Below, piece by piece: positions 12,968-21,358 of a stretch of DNA of 64,000 nucleotides; the first letter of the stretch is position 1, and each line of letters begins with the position of its first letter. Below the pieces are notes generated by a model, which saw only the letters and a list, made by a program, of their open reading frames with translations, made no database searches and had not been told where the DNA came from. The position numbers and the translations under genes are program-made. Source of the stretch: Microtetraspora niveoalba. Its GTDB lineage: Bacteria; Actinomycetota; Actinomycetes; Streptosporangiales; Streptosporangiaceae. Location of the stretch: assembly GCF_001570405.1 (NCBI RefSeq), contig NZ_BBYM01000034.1:1-64000 (forward strand), given 5' to 3'.

Positions 12968-13711
12968 ATGCCGCATGAGATGAGGATCGTGTCCGGTGTC
13001 GAGGTCGTCCCGCTGTGCGACGCCGTCGGGCCGATGGGGACGCACATCCGCAAACCACTGCCCGAGATGTTCCCCGGAGGGTCGTTCGAGGAGGGAGAGG
13101 GGTGGATCCTGCACTTCCACTGCTACCTGCTGCGGGCGGCGGGCCGTACCGTCCTGGTGGACACGGGGATCGGCGGGACCGGATCGCCGGCGGCGAGCTG
13201 GGCGCCGGTGCCGGGGCGGCTGCCCGAGGAGCTGGCCGCCGTCGGCGTCGCACCGGAGGACGTGGACCTGGTCGTCCTCACCCACCTGCACAGCGACCAC
13301 GCGAGCGGGTGCGTCGGCGGTGACGGCCCCGCGTTCCCCAACGCGCGCCATGCCGTACAGCGGGCCGATCTGGACTGGGCGCGCGGGCCGATGCTCGACC
13401 AGGTCGTCGCGCCGCTGCGCGACATGCTCCAGATCCTCGACGGAACGACGGAGCTGCTCCCGGGGATCACCGCCGTCCACACGCCGGGGCACACGCCCGG
13501 CCACCAGACGGTCGAGGTGGGCGACCTGGCGCTGAGCGGGGACGTGGTGCTCCACCCGGTGCAGATGCGCGACCCCTCGATCACGTACGTCTACGACGAG
13601 GATCCGGAGCTGGCGGTGCGGAGCCGGACGGCCCTTCTCCGCAGGGCCTCGGTGCTGGCCACTGGGCACTTCGCCGACCCCTTCACCCCGGTGCCCGGAC
13701 CCCGCCCCTGA
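12968..13711 (+). CDS. Metallo-beta-lactamase-fold hydrolase
   Basis: 247 residues with the zinc motif THLHSDH, a further His in HTPGHTPGH, Asp in LSGDVV and a late His in TGHFAD: a full metallo-beta-lactamase ligand set. The N-terminus (IVSGVEVVPLCDAVGPMG) and HCYLLRAAGRTVLVDTGIG resemble AHL-lactonase/glyoxalase-II-like cytosolic MBL proteins. Substrate unknown. Start ATG 12968 lies ~65 bases from the divergent rRNA methyltransferase gene. Just past the stop, in the -1 frame, is a short Pro-Glu-Gly heptad repeat (see 13739-13801). Confidence 0.85.
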   Translation: MPHEMRIVSGVEVVPLCDAVGPMGTHIRKPLPEMFPGGSFEEGEGWILHFHCYLLRAAGRTVLVDTGIGGTGSPAASWAPVPGRLPEELAAVGVAPEDVDLVVLTHLHSDHASGCVGGDGPAFPNARHAVQRADLDWARGPMLDQVVAPLRDMLQILDGTTELLPGITAVHTPGHTPGHQTVEVGDLALSGDVVLHPVQMRDPSITYVYDEDPELAVRSRTALLRRASVLATGHFADPFTPVPGPRP

Positions 13712-13738
13712 AGGCCCCTGACGCCCGCGGCGGAGCCC

Positions 13739-13801
13739 CCGAAGCCGCCGGCGAAGGCCCTGAGGTCGTCGGCGAAAGCCCCGAAGCTACCGGCGAAAAG
13801 C
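13739..13801 (+). repeat. Three tandem 21-bp units downstream of the MBL gene
   Basis: Units begin at 13739, 13760 and 13781, each containing (C/G)(T/C)CGGCGAA near the middle. In the frame one base back from the MBL gene they encode heptads of the form PEAxGEx. GC bias at third positions is weaker than in genes, so coding is doubtful. Confidence 0.7.
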
Positions 13802-13878
13802 CCCCAAAGCGTGATTTTTCCGGACAAGGCGGGATGTGAATTGCGGGTGGGGGCGATGATCCGATAAGCGTTACGGAT

Positions 13879-14763
13879 ATGCGAATCATGACGGCTCTGT
13901 CCGTGCTGGCCCTCCCCCTCCTCGCGATCCCGGCGCCGGCCCAGGCGGCGGTGAAGCAGGTCGGCGGGGCGACCTTCGTCGGGTACGGGGGATCGGGCGC
14001 CAACGTGTACGCGTACCTGCCGGGCAAGGGGTTCACGACGACCAAGGTCGGCGGCAGCGCGTTCCAGTTCTCCGCCGCGCCCGACGGCAAGAAGATCGCC
14101 TGGGTCGACGACAAGGGCGGACTGCACGTGACCCAGGGGACGAAGGACACCGTCGTGGCCAAGGGCGCCGTGGCCGGCGTGCCGTGCGCCACCCCGGTCT
14201 GGTCGGCCGACTCCACCCGCATCGCGTACGCGATGACCGCCGCCGAGTCGATGGCCCCCATCGCGATCGTCGGCGCCGACGGCAGGAACCGCCGCAAGAT
14301 CGGCAAGACGTACGGCGTGTGCCACCTCGCCTGGTCGGCGGGCGGCCGCTACCTCGCGGGTTACGCCGGGACGACCGACGGCGTCTTCCTCCTCGACACG
14401 ACCAACGGGAAGTCGCGGCGCGCGGCGGGGATCAAGCTCGCGAACCACGTCCAGAGCCTGTCACCCGACGGCCGCCGGGTCGTCGTCAACAAGATCGGCG
14501 CGAACGCCCCCGGCGGCGACGGCACATGGCCGCTCTCCTTCCGTCCCACGCTGGTGGACACCGTGACGGGCGCGACCATCAAACTGCCGGTCAAGGGCAG
14601 CCTCATCGGCGCCCTCTACACGAAGGACGGCCGGCTCGCGGTGCGGGTCAAGGGCGCCAAGAACAACACCATCGCGGTGCTCGACCGGAACCTCAAGGAG
14701 ATCCAGCGGATCGTCGAGCCCGCCGAGGCCCGCAAGCTCGGCCTGCTCGGCCTGATCCCGTAG
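13879..14763 (+). CDS. Secreted beta-propeller (TolB/WD40-like) protein
   Basis: 294 residues with a clear Sec signal peptide (MRIMTALSVLALPLLAIPAPAQAA, cut after AQA). The mature part has repeated propeller-type blades: FSAAPDGKKIAWVDDKGGL, PVWSADSTRIAYAM, LAWSAGGRYLAGYAG and SLSPDGRRVVVNK. Cys residues in GVPCATPVW and GVCHLAW may pair. It lacks catalytic motifs, so it is probably a binding or scaffold protein at the cell surface; ligand unknown. It is convergent with the MMPL transporter gene, and a 9-bp tandem repeat lies between them. Confidence 0.78.
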   Translation: MRIMTALSVLALPLLAIPAPAQAAVKQVGGATFVGYGGSGANVYAYLPGKGFTTTKVGGSAFQFSAAPDGKKIAWVDDKGGLHVTQGTKDTVVAKGAVAGVPCATPVWSADSTRIAYAMTAAESMAPIAIVGADGRNRRKIGKTYGVCHLAWSAGGRYLAGYAGTTDGVFLLDTTNGKSRRAAGIKLANHVQSLSPDGRRVVVNKIGANAPGGDGTWPLSFRPTLVDTVTGATIKLPVKGSLIGALYTKDGRLAVRVKGAKNNTIAVLDRNLKEIQRIVEPAEARKLGLLGLIP

Positions 14764-14884
14764 GGCGCTGTCCGCAGACGTTCACCGGGACCGGGGGAGC
14801 GGAGCGGAAGGCGGCGAGGACCGCACGGGCCTCCGGGCGAAGCGCCGATCCGGCCAAGGTCCGTGGACACCCCACCAGCTTCCG

Positions 14885-14920
14885 GGCTTTCCAGGCTTTC
14901 CAGGCTTTCCAGGCTTTCTG
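14885..14920. repeat. Four 9-bp tandem units (GGCTTTCCA) between convergent genes
   Basis: Units start at 14885, 14894, 14903 and 14912, and the last ends CTG instead of CCA. The tract lies between the propeller gene stop (14763) and the MMPL gene stop (14989). It is less GC-rich than its surroundings. The rest of this 225-base gap shows nothing recognisable. Confidence 0.9.
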
Positions 14921-14988
14921 GGTGTCGAGCGACGGCTCGGGCGCGGTGGCCTGCCGGCCTCCGCACCCTGTGCCGCCGTGCCCCGGCG

Positions 14989-17250
14989 TCAGCCGACCGG
15001 GACGGCGACCCGGTCCCGGTCGGGGGCCGGCCGGTCCTCGTCCTCGTCCTCGCCGTGGGAGAGCCGCGGCAGCCACTGGAGCCATCGGGGCAGGTACCAG
15101 TTCCAGTCGCCGAGCAGCTTCATCGTCGCGGGCAGCAGCACCGCCCGCACGATCGTGGCGTCGATCAGGACCGCCACCGCCAGGCCGACCCCCAGTTGCA
15201 TGAACGTCAGCAGCGACAGCGTGGCGAACGTGGCGAACACCGCGACCATGATGAGCGCCGCGCTGGTCACCACGGCGGCCGTGCTCTTGATGCCGTGCGC
15301 GACCGCGTCCTCGGTGCGCATGCCCTTGTCGTACGCCTCACGGACCCGGCTCAGGATGAAGACGTGGTAGTCCATCGAGAGCCCGAAGAGGATCACGAAC
15401 AGGAACAGCGGCAGCCAGTTGGTGATCGTGCCGGTGGAGTGGAAGCCCAGCAGGCTCTCGCCGTACCCCTTCTGGAAGACCAGCACGAGCACGCCGTACG
15501 CCGCCGCGACGGACAGCAGGTTGAGCACGATGGCCTTGATCGCGACCACCAGGGAGCGGAACGAGGCCAGCAGCAGCACGAACGCGAACAGCAGCACGAA
15601 TCCGAACACGAGAGGCAGGCTCCGGCCGAGCCGCTCGTTGAAGTCCATCGACCCCGCCGTGGCACCCGTGACGTGCGCCCCGGGGATGGTCGCGGGGATG
15701 ACCCGCTCGCGCAGCGTGCGTACGGCGTGCTCGGAGACGGCGTCGGAGCCGGTGCCCTTGATGCCGACGGCGATCCGCGCGACGGTCTTGTCCGGGTTGA
15801 CCGAGACGGCGAACGGCTCGTTCGCCACGCCGGTCGCGAACGCCCGCTTCTTGAACTCGGCGATCGCCGAGGTCATCTCCGGGGTCGTCACGTCGGCCGC
15901 CTTGAGCACGACGACGGCGGGCTCGTTGCCGCCGGGGAAGGCCGCGTCGATCCGCTTGAAGGTCTGCGCGATCGCGTAGTCGCCCTGGAGGTCGTCGATG
16001 GTCTGCGGGCCGGTCTTCAGCCCGGCGGCGGGGATCGCCAGCGCCACGAGCAGGCCGCCCGCCAGCAGGGCGGAGATCGCGGGACGGCGCAGCACCGGGC
16101 CGAGGACCGCGCCCCAGAAGCGGCTCTCGCCGCCGCGTACGCCGAGGACGCGCCGCCAGGTGACCCGGCCGCGGGTGGCTGCGCGGACCGCCCCGTGGAC
16201 CACGCGCGCGTCGATCTTGTCGCCGATGAGCGAGAGCAGCGCGGGCAGCACGGTCAGCGAGCCGACCACGGCTGTCAGCACCACGAGGATCGTGCCCTCG
16301 GCGAAGCCCATGAAGACGCCGTTGCCGGTGAGGAACATCCCCGCCATGGCGACGATCACCGTGACGCCGGAGACGAGGACGGCCCGGCCCGACGTGGCGG
16401 CCGCGATCTCCATGGCCCTGCGCCGGTCGCGGCCCTTCGCCCGCTCCTCCCGCTCGCGCATGATGTAGAAGAGCGAGTAGTCGACGCCGACCGCCAGGCC
16501 GATCAGCAGCATCACGTTGGTCGTGGCGTCGTCCACGTGCAGGAGGTGGCTGGTCAGGGCCAGCAGCCCGGTGGCGGAGAAGATCGCCGTCATCGCGAGG
16601 GCGACCGGGACCACCGCGGCCAGCAGCGCGCCGAACGCGGCGAGCAGGATGCCCAGGGTGATCGGCAACGACAACTGCTCGGCCCGGACGAAGTCCTTGT
16701 CGATCGCCTCGCCGACCAGCTTGTCCGAGCTCGCGCCGCCCGCCTGCTCGATCAGCAGGGCGGGGTGCGCGGAGGCCACCCCGGCCACCGCGTCGAGCAC
16801 CGGCTGGACCCGGTCCTTGGCCGTGCGGCCCTCACCCTTCATGTCGAACTGGACCAGTGCCGTCCTGCCGTCCTCGGTGACCGGCGACGGCTCCTTGTCG
16901 TACGGCGTGCGCACGTGCTCGACCTGGCCGGTGGCCTCGACTGCCTTCTTCACGTCGGCGACGGCGTCGCGGAACCCCTTGTCCCTGACGGTCATCGTGC
17001 CGCTCCGCAGGAGGACGACCTCGCTCGCGACGTCCCTGAAACCGGCGCCGTCGAGGATGCGTCCGGCCTCCCGGGAGTCCCCATTTGCGCTCTCGTAGGA
17101 CTTCATCTTCGCGACGCCCACCGCGTTCCCCACGAGGACCGAGGCGATGACGAACGAGGTCCAGATCAGCAGTGCCCACCATCTGTGGCGGGCGCTCCAC
17201 CCTCCGATGGACGCGGCGATGTTCCCGCGGCGGCGTTTCGGCGTTTTCAC
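14989..17250 (-). CDS. MMPL/RND family transporter
   Basis: 753 residues with the twofold RND plan: TM1 (WWALLIWTSFVIASVLVGNAVG), a large extracytoplasmic loop (~50-190), five TM helices including GVDYSLFYIMRERE, then a repeat with a second loop and GLSMDYHVFILSRVRE. The paired Asp-Tyr motifs in the mid-helices of each half are the proton relay region of MmpL proteins. Actinobacterial homologues export lipids or small molecules, or drive drug efflux; the substrate is not deducible. The GTG at 17250 (VKTPKRRRG) is the most natural start before TM1, but a TTG start at 17301 cannot be excluded. The C-terminus is a short acidic tail (HGEDEDEDRP). No regulator is adjacent. Confidence 0.88.
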   Translation of the reverse strand: MKTPKRRRGNIAASIGGWSARHRWWALLIWTSFVIASVLVGNAVGVAKMKSYESANGDSREAGRILDGAGFRDVASEVVLLRSGTMTVRDKGFRDAVADVKKAVEATGQVEHVRTPYDKEPSPVTEDGRTALVQFDMKGEGRTAKDRVQPVLDAVAGVASAHPALLIEQAGGASSDKLVGEAIDKDFVRAEQLSLPITLGILLAAFGALLAAVVPVALAMTAIFSATGLLALTSHLLHVDDATTNVMLLIGLAVGVDYSLFYIMREREERAKGRDRRRAMEIAAATSGRAVLVSGVTVIVAMAGMFLTGNGVFMGFAEGTILVVLTAVVGSLTVLPALLSLIGDKIDARVVHGAVRAATRGRVTWRRVLGVRGGESRFWGAVLGPVLRRPAISALLAGGLLVALAIPAAGLKTGPQTIDDLQGDYAIAQTFKRIDAAFPGGNEPAVVVLKAADVTTPEMTSAIAEFKKRAFATGVANEPFAVSVNPDKTVARIAVGIKGTGSDAVSEHAVRTLRERVIPATIPGAHVTGATAGSMDFNERLGRSLPLVFGFVLLFAFVLLLASFRSLVVAIKAIVLNLLSVAAAYGVLVLVFQKGYGESLLGFHSTGTITNWLPLFLFVILFGLSMDYHVFILSRVREAYDKGMRTEDAVAHGIKSTAAVVTSAALIMVAVFATFATLSLLTFMQLGVGLAVAVLIDATIVRAVLLPATMKLLGDWNWYLPRWLQWLPRLSHGEDEDEDRPAPDRDRVAVPVG

Positions 17251-17542
17251 ACTTCGACGGTAGGAAACGGTCGGGGCCCCGACCTCGGGCTGGAAGACCA
17301 ATCCGCGCTACTGCCTGCGGCGGAAGTGAGCGCCGTGCGCCTCCGCCTCGCGATCTAATGGACACCCCTGGGAGCCGCCTCGGGGACACCCTGACCCGGT
17401 CCCGAGAAGGGGCGCGCGGCCGTCGGCCCGGGGCCTTGCACCCGGACCTGAGCGCGCCCTGGGCGCCCACGCGGATGCGGCGGTCCGGGAGGGGCCCGGC
17501 ATAAGCTCGTCCCATGTGCGTCTCCTGCCGTGCGGCCCGCCC

Positions 17543-18004
17543 ATGATCCCGCCCGACGTGTTCTACGCCGGGCTGCACAAGGTGGTCGCCGCCGCCGCCG
17601 GCTTCATCACCGATCCCGAGGGCCGGGTGCTGCTGGTCAAGCCGAACTACCGCGACCACTGGGGCTGGCCGGGCGGCCACGTCGACGAGGGCGAGTCGCC
17701 GGAGGCGGCCTGCGGGCGCGAGTTGCGTGAGGAACTGGGCCTGAGCCTGCCGGTCGGCCCGCTGCTCGTCGTCAACTGGGTCGATCCGCTCGACGACCGG
17801 CCGATCCCGCTGGTCCACTTCCTGTTCGACTGCGGCACGCTGGCGGACGGCGACGGCGTCGTCCTCCAGGAGGAGGAGCTCGACGGCTTCGGCTTCTTCA
17901 CCGCGCGTGAGGCCGACGCGCTCATGCCGTCCTATCTGTCCGCCCGGCTGCACGCCGCCCAGGCCGCGCGTACGGCGGGGAGCGTCGTCTACCTGTCTCC
18001 CTGA
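17543..18004 (+). CDS. NUDIX hydrolase
   Basis: 153 residues. A complete Nudix box is present: GHVDEGESPEAACGRELREELGL fits GX5EX7REUXEEXGU, giving the Mg-binding helix for hydrolysing a nucleoside diphosphate linked to X. VGPLLVVNWVDP and FLFDCGTL form the flanking beta-sheet. Substrate unknown. The ATG at 17543 is taken, while the GTG at 17516 would add nine residues; neither has a strong ribosome binding site. The ~290 bases upstream (17251-17542) separate it from the divergent MMPL gene and show no further gene. Confidence 0.88.
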   Translation: MIPPDVFYAGLHKVVAAAAGFITDPEGRVLLVKPNYRDHWGWPGGHVDEGESPEAACGRELREELGLSLPVGPLLVVNWVDPLDDRPIPLVHFLFDCGTLADGDGVVLQEEELDGFGFFTAREADALMPSYLSARLHAAQAARTAGSVVYLSP

Positions 18005-18087
18005 CCACACGCTGCCCAAAGTCCGATTAGTCCGGTCTGTCGGTGGAATGTCGTTGAAGAACGGTTGACGACGACGGGCGGGAACCT

Positions 18088-18315
18088 ATGAGCGAGCCGG
18101 GATACAGGGAGCAACTGGAGCGCGTGGACGCGGATCTGGCGCGGATGCGCCAGGAGGTGGCGGAGATGCGCCGTGAGATCGGCGAGCGCAGCGCCGGCGC
18201 CACGGACGCGGCCGAGATGGCCACCGTCTTCACGAACGTCGAGCAGCAGGAAGCGTTGATCGAGGACCTGGAGATCAGGCGCAGGCAACTGCTCCAGCGC
18301 CTCGAGAAGGAATGA
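18088..18315 (+). CDS. Small coiled-coil protein, unknown function
   Basis: 75 residues, almost entirely helical with heptad spacing (REQLERVDADLARMRQEV; EDLEIRRRQLLQRLEKE) and a polar hinge around GERSAGATDAAEM. No signal or membrane segment. The ATG at 18088 has GGCGGGAA 6-13 bases upstream, and codon usage is that of a real gene. It lies 83 bases after the NUDIX gene on the same strand and is convergent with rhaB. Probably an oligomeric cytosolic protein; role unknown. Confidence 0.68.
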   Translation: MSEPGYREQLERVDADLARMRQEVAEMRREIGERSAGATDAAEMATVFTNVEQQEALIEDLEIRRRQLLQRLEKE

Positions 18316-18424
18316 GCACGTCGATCGCCGGCGACGCGCGGGCGCTGACCGACCATGCGCCGCCGCCGACGGCGTGTCCGCGGAACGCGCGGCGAGCCGA
18401 TCAGCCTGCGGCGGGGCCGGTCAG

Positions 18425-18482
18425 GCCGCGGTGGTGCGGCCACTTCCGGTCAGCCCGCTGCGGTGCGGTCGCTTCCGGTCAG
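18425..18482 (-). repeat. 29-bp tandem duplication across the rhaB stop codon
   Basis: On the minus strand, CTGACCGGAAG begins at 18482 and 18453, and CTGACCGG again at 18424: a strict 29-base period with about five mismatches between the two full units. The first unit is the last coding stretch (LTGSDRTAAG); the rhaB TGA (18452-18450) lies in the first bases of the second. It sits at the convergent junction with the small coiled-coil gene. Confidence 0.88.
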
Positions 18483-19892
18483 CTCGGCGAGACGGGATTC
18501 CGCCGCGTCCCACAACCCGCCGTCGCCTCGCGGCTCGTAGGTCACGAGCCGCTCGCTGTGCCGTACGAGAGCGCGGATGTCGCGGACCTCGCCCCGCGCC
18601 CTGGCCTGGACCAGCGCGTTGCCGAGCGCGGCGGCCTCCACCGGGCCCGCGACGACGGGAAGGCCGGTGGCGTCGGCGGTCATCTGGCACAGGAGCGCGT
18701 TGCGCGCACCGCCGCCGACGACGTGCACGACGTCCGCCTCCTGGCCGCTGAGCCGTACGGCGGCGCGGAGCGTGCGGCGGTAGGCGAGGGCCAGGCCCTC
18801 CAGCACGACGCGTACGGCCTCGCCCCGGCCGTCGGGCGGGCGCTGCCCGGTGCGCGCGCATAAGGCGTCGACGCGGCCCGGCATGTCGCCCGGGGGCAGG
18901 AACGCCGGGTCGTCCGGGTCGATGACGGCCGCGAACGGCCGGGCCCCGGCGGCGGCGTCGAGCAGGCCGGGCAGGTCGCTCTCGCCCCAGGCGCGCAGGC
19001 ACTCCTGGAGGATCCACAGGCCCATCACGTTCCGCAGGTAGCGGACGGTGCCGTCCAGGCCGCCCTCGTTGGTGAAGTTGGCGAGCCGGCTCGCCTCGGT
19101 GAGGACGGGCCGGGGCAGTTCGAGGCCGACCAGCGACCAGGTGCCGGACGAGATGTAGGCGAACCGGTCGCCGTTCGCCGGAACGGCGGCCACGGCGGAG
19201 GCGGTGTCGTGCGAGGCGACCGCGGTGACCGCGGTCGCGACGGGCAGGCCGGTCTCGGCCGCGACGCTCGCGCGGAGCGTACCGGCGGGAGCGCCCGGCG
19301 GCCGCAGCTCGGGCAGGATCCGGGACGGGATGCCCAGCCGGGCGGCGAGGTCGTGCGCCCAGGACCGGGCGCGCACGTCGTACAGGCCGGTGGTGGAGGC
19401 GTTGGTGACCTCGGCGCCGACGGAGCCGGTCAGCCAGTACGTGAGCAGGTCGGGGATCAGCAGCAGCGTCTCGGCCCGATCGAGGGCCGGGTCGGCGAGG
19501 AGCTGGTAGATCGTGTTGAACGGCAGGAACTGGAGGCCGCCGACCTGGTAGAGCGTGGCCGCGCCCAACTCGGCGGAGACGCGCTCCATGATCCCGGCGG
19601 TTCGCTCGTCGCGGTAGTGGACGGGGTTGCCGATCAGTCGCCCGGCGTCGAGCAGGCCGTAATCGACCGCCCAGGAGTCGATGCCGATCGAGTCGACCGC
19701 CCCGGCCTTCGCCAGCCCGTCGAGCACGCCCCGATAGAGCGCGAGGACATCCCAGTGGAGGGCGCCGCCGGCGCGGACCGGCCGGTTGGGGAAACGGTGC
19801 GTCTCGGCGAGGTCGAGCCGGTCGCCGTCGACCCGCACGGTCATCACCCGGCCGCTGGACGCGCCGAGGTCGACTGCCGCGTAAACGCTCAT
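18450..19892 (-). CDS. rhaB: L-rhamnulokinase
   Basis: 480 residues of the FGGY/actin-fold sugar kinase family. The N-terminus VYAAVDLGASSGRVMTV is the rhamnulokinase form of the phosphate-1 loop. GIDSWAVDYGLLD and YRDERTAG give substrate contacts, SHDTASAVAAVP the adenosine-side motif and VVGGGARNALLCQMTADATG the adenosine loop. It phosphorylates L-rhamnulose to rhamnulose-1-phosphate. The gene begins 10 bases after the LacI-type regulator stop and is surely co-transcribed with it; rhaI and rhaD lie on the opposite strand across the regulated region. The C-terminal ~10 residues are repeated in the DNA just past the stop. Confidence 0.95.
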   Translation of the reverse strand: MSVYAAVDLGASSGRVMTVRVDGDRLDLAETHRFPNRPVRAGGALHWDVLALYRGVLDGLAKAGAVDSIGIDSWAVDYGLLDAGRLIGNPVHYRDERTAGIMERVSAELGAATLYQVGGLQFLPFNTIYQLLADPALDRAETLLLIPDLLTYWLTGSVGAEVTNASTTGLYDVRARSWAHDLAARLGIPSRILPELRPPGAPAGTLRASVAAETGLPVATAVTAVASHDTASAVAAVPANGDRFAYISSGTWSLVGLELPRPVLTEASRLANFTNEGGLDGTVRYLRNVMGLWILQECLRAWGESDLPGLLDAAAGARPFAAVIDPDDPAFLPPGDMPGRVDALCARTGQRPPDGRGEAVRVVLEGLALAYRRTLRAAVRLSGQEADVVHVVGGGARNALLCQMTADATGLPVVAGPVEAAALGNALVQARARGEVRDIRALVRHSERLVTYEPRGDGGLWDAAESRLAELTGSDRTAAG

Positions 19893-19902
19893 TGCGTACC
19901 TT

Positions 19903-20919
19903 TCAGCGGGGGGAGCCGGTCGACTCGCGCACGACGAGCTCGGGCTGGAACATGATCTGCCGGTGGGCGTGGGTGTCCGGGTTGTCGCACTCGTCGAGCA
20001 GCAGCTCGGTGGCGATCTGGCCGAGCCGGTGCGCGGGCTGCCGGATCGAGCTGAGCGACACGGCGGAGGCCGCGGTGAAGTCGATGTCGTCGTACCCGAT
20101 CAGGGCGACGTCGCCGGGGACGCGCACCCCGGCGAGGAGCAGACCGCGCAGCAGGCCGAGGGCGAGCAGGTCGTTGGCGCAGAAGACGGCCTCGGGCAGG
20201 CGGCCGGCGGCGAGCATGCGCTCGGCGGCGACCTGCCCGGCGCGGGCGGTCATGGCCGGCATGGCGACCACCTCCAGCACGTCGGCGGGGTCGAGCCCGG
20301 CCGCGAGCACGGCCCGCCGCGCGCCGGTCGCCCGCTCGCGGCACTGCCGGATGGTCAGCGGGCCGGTGAGGTGGCAGATCCGCCGGGAGCCGCGTTCGAG
20401 GAGGTGGGACGTCGCCATCTGGCCGCCGCCCTCGCCGTTGACGGTGACGGAGCACTGGTCGGGGCGGTGCGCCGGATGGTCCACGAGGACGACGCTGATG
20501 CCGCGCTCGCGCAGCCGGTCGAAGCGGGCGGGATCGTCGTCCGACGGCGTTATGAGGACGCCGCGCACCCGCTGCTCGGCCAGGACGTGCAGGTTGCGCT
20601 CCTCCTTCTCGAGCGAGCCGGCCGAGTTGCCGAGGATCACCGCGTACCCGAGCGCGCTGGCGGTCTCCTCGACGCCCGCCGCGACGTCGGTGAAGAACGG
20701 GTTGCCGATGTCCATCACGGACAGGCCGATGGTCCGGCTGTGGCCGGCGCGCAGTGTGGACGCCGAGCCGTGCCGGACGAAGCCCAGCTCGCGTATGGCC
20801 TCCTCGACGCGCTCGCGGGTGGCCGGGGCCACCAGTTCCGGCCGGTTGAGCGCGTTGGAGACCGTGCCCGGAGACACCCCCGCGCGCTGGGCGACCTCCT
20901 TGATGGTCACGGTGCCCAA
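19903..20919 (-). CDS. LacI-family repressor of the rhamnose regulon
   Basis: 338 residues. The N-terminal LacI headpiece is complete: TIKEVAQRAGVSPGTVSNALN, then the hinge helix region. The periplasmic-binding-protein-like effector domain follows (TIGLSVMDIGNPFFTDVAAGVEE; GVLITPSDDDPARF; AVFCANDLLALGLLRGL; ALIGYDDIDFT). Position at the head of rhaB and divergent from rhaI-rhaD, with matching TAAAACG-type palindromes upstream of both transcription units (20944-20957 and 21099-21113), makes it the local repressor. Rhamnose or a derivative is the likely inducer. It would also repress itself through the proximal site. Confidence 0.92.
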   Translation of the reverse strand: MGTVTIKEVAQRAGVSPGTVSNALNRPELVAPATRERVEEAIRELGFVRHGSASTLRAGHSRTIGLSVMDIGNPFFTDVAAGVEETASALGYAVILGNSAGSLEKEERNLHVLAEQRVRGVLITPSDDDPARFDRLRERGISVVLVDHPAHRPDQCSVTVNGEGGGQMATSHLLERGSRRICHLTGPLTIRQCRERATGARRAVLAAGLDPADVLEVVAMPAMTARAGQVAAERMLAAGRLPEAVFCANDLLALGLLRGLLLAGVRVPGDVALIGYDDIDFTAASAVSLSSIRQPAHRLGQIATELLLDECDNPDTHAHRQIMFQPELVVRESTGSPR

Positions 20920-20943
20920 CTGCCCTCCTCGATCGCCATTCCA

Positions 20944-20957
20944 TTAAAACGTGTTAG
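20944..20957. promoter_or_regulatory. LacI-type operator, regulator-proximal
   Basis: The 12-base core TAAAACGTGTTA (20945-20956) is a palindrome with one mismatched pair. It lies 25 bases upstream of the regulator start codon on the minus strand and resembles the site at 21099-21113. It has the central CG step typical of LacI-family operators. Confidence 0.65.
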
Positions 20958-21098
20958 CGGAATTTGGCAAGACCCTAGCGGTATTCGCAGGTCAGTACGG
21001 ACTTCTGTGTCGCACGGAAAGCTCGGTAGCGGTGGAAACGACCGGCTCACCCCTCATTGACAAGGCCCAATGTGGCCCATTACCTTCCGAGGCGTTCG

Positions 21099-21113
21099 CT
21101 AAAACGTTTTTAG
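21099..21113. promoter_or_regulatory. LacI-type operator, rhaM/rhaI-proximal
   Basis: CTAAAACGTTTTTAG contains a perfect 10-base palindrome (AAAACGTTTT, 21101-21110). It directly abuts the AAAGAGG ribosome binding site (21114-21120) of the former rhaM gene. It shares TAAAACG with the other site, 155 bases away, so looping between the two is possible. Confidence 0.7.
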
Positions 21114-21128
21114 AAAGAGGTGGGCGCG

Positions 21129-21345
21129 GTGACCGAGCCGCCGGGAGGGAACACGCCGCCCGTCCTGGCACGGCCTGCTCGTCGGCTATCTGGAGACCGA
21201 CGACTTCGAGGCGGCGAAGGCCGCGATGGCCGGGCGGGAGGTCAGCGCCCGCTGGCAGGCCGAGATGGCGCCCTTCTTCGAGGATCTCGACGGCGCGCCG
21301 GACGAGGGCATGGTCGCCCTCCGCGAAGTTTTCCATCTCGACTGA
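21129..21345 (+). pseudogene. rhaM: L-rhamnose mutarotase remnant (rhaM), internally deleted and out of frame
   Basis: A start region survives: AAAGAGG at 21114-21120, then GTG at 21129 reading VTEPPGGNTPPV. The conserved C-terminal half of L-rhamnose mutarotase is legible in a different frame, from about 21172 to the TGA at 21343-21345: LLVGYLETDDFEAA, ARWQAEMAPFFEDLDG and REVFHLD. A stop at 21130-21132 in that frame precludes translation from upstream. About 50-60 N-terminal residues, including the catalytic region, are missing, so a deletion joined the start to the tail. The gene sits where rhaM normally lies, directly before rhaI. Mutarotation would now be spontaneous or supplied elsewhere. 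An assembly error is the alternative. Confidence 0.82.
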
Positions 21346-21358
21346 ACCCGGGGGTTCG

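Noticed and set aside
9611-13669. Open frame of over 1300 codons on the minus strand across several genes
   Set aside because: It crosses four genes with clear families and reads as Arg/Pro/Gly-rich shadow sequence.
14863-17358. Open frame of more than 800 codons antisense to the MMPL transporter
   Set aside because: Composition is Arg/His/Gly/Asp-rich without any fold signature, while the other strand is a complete transporter.
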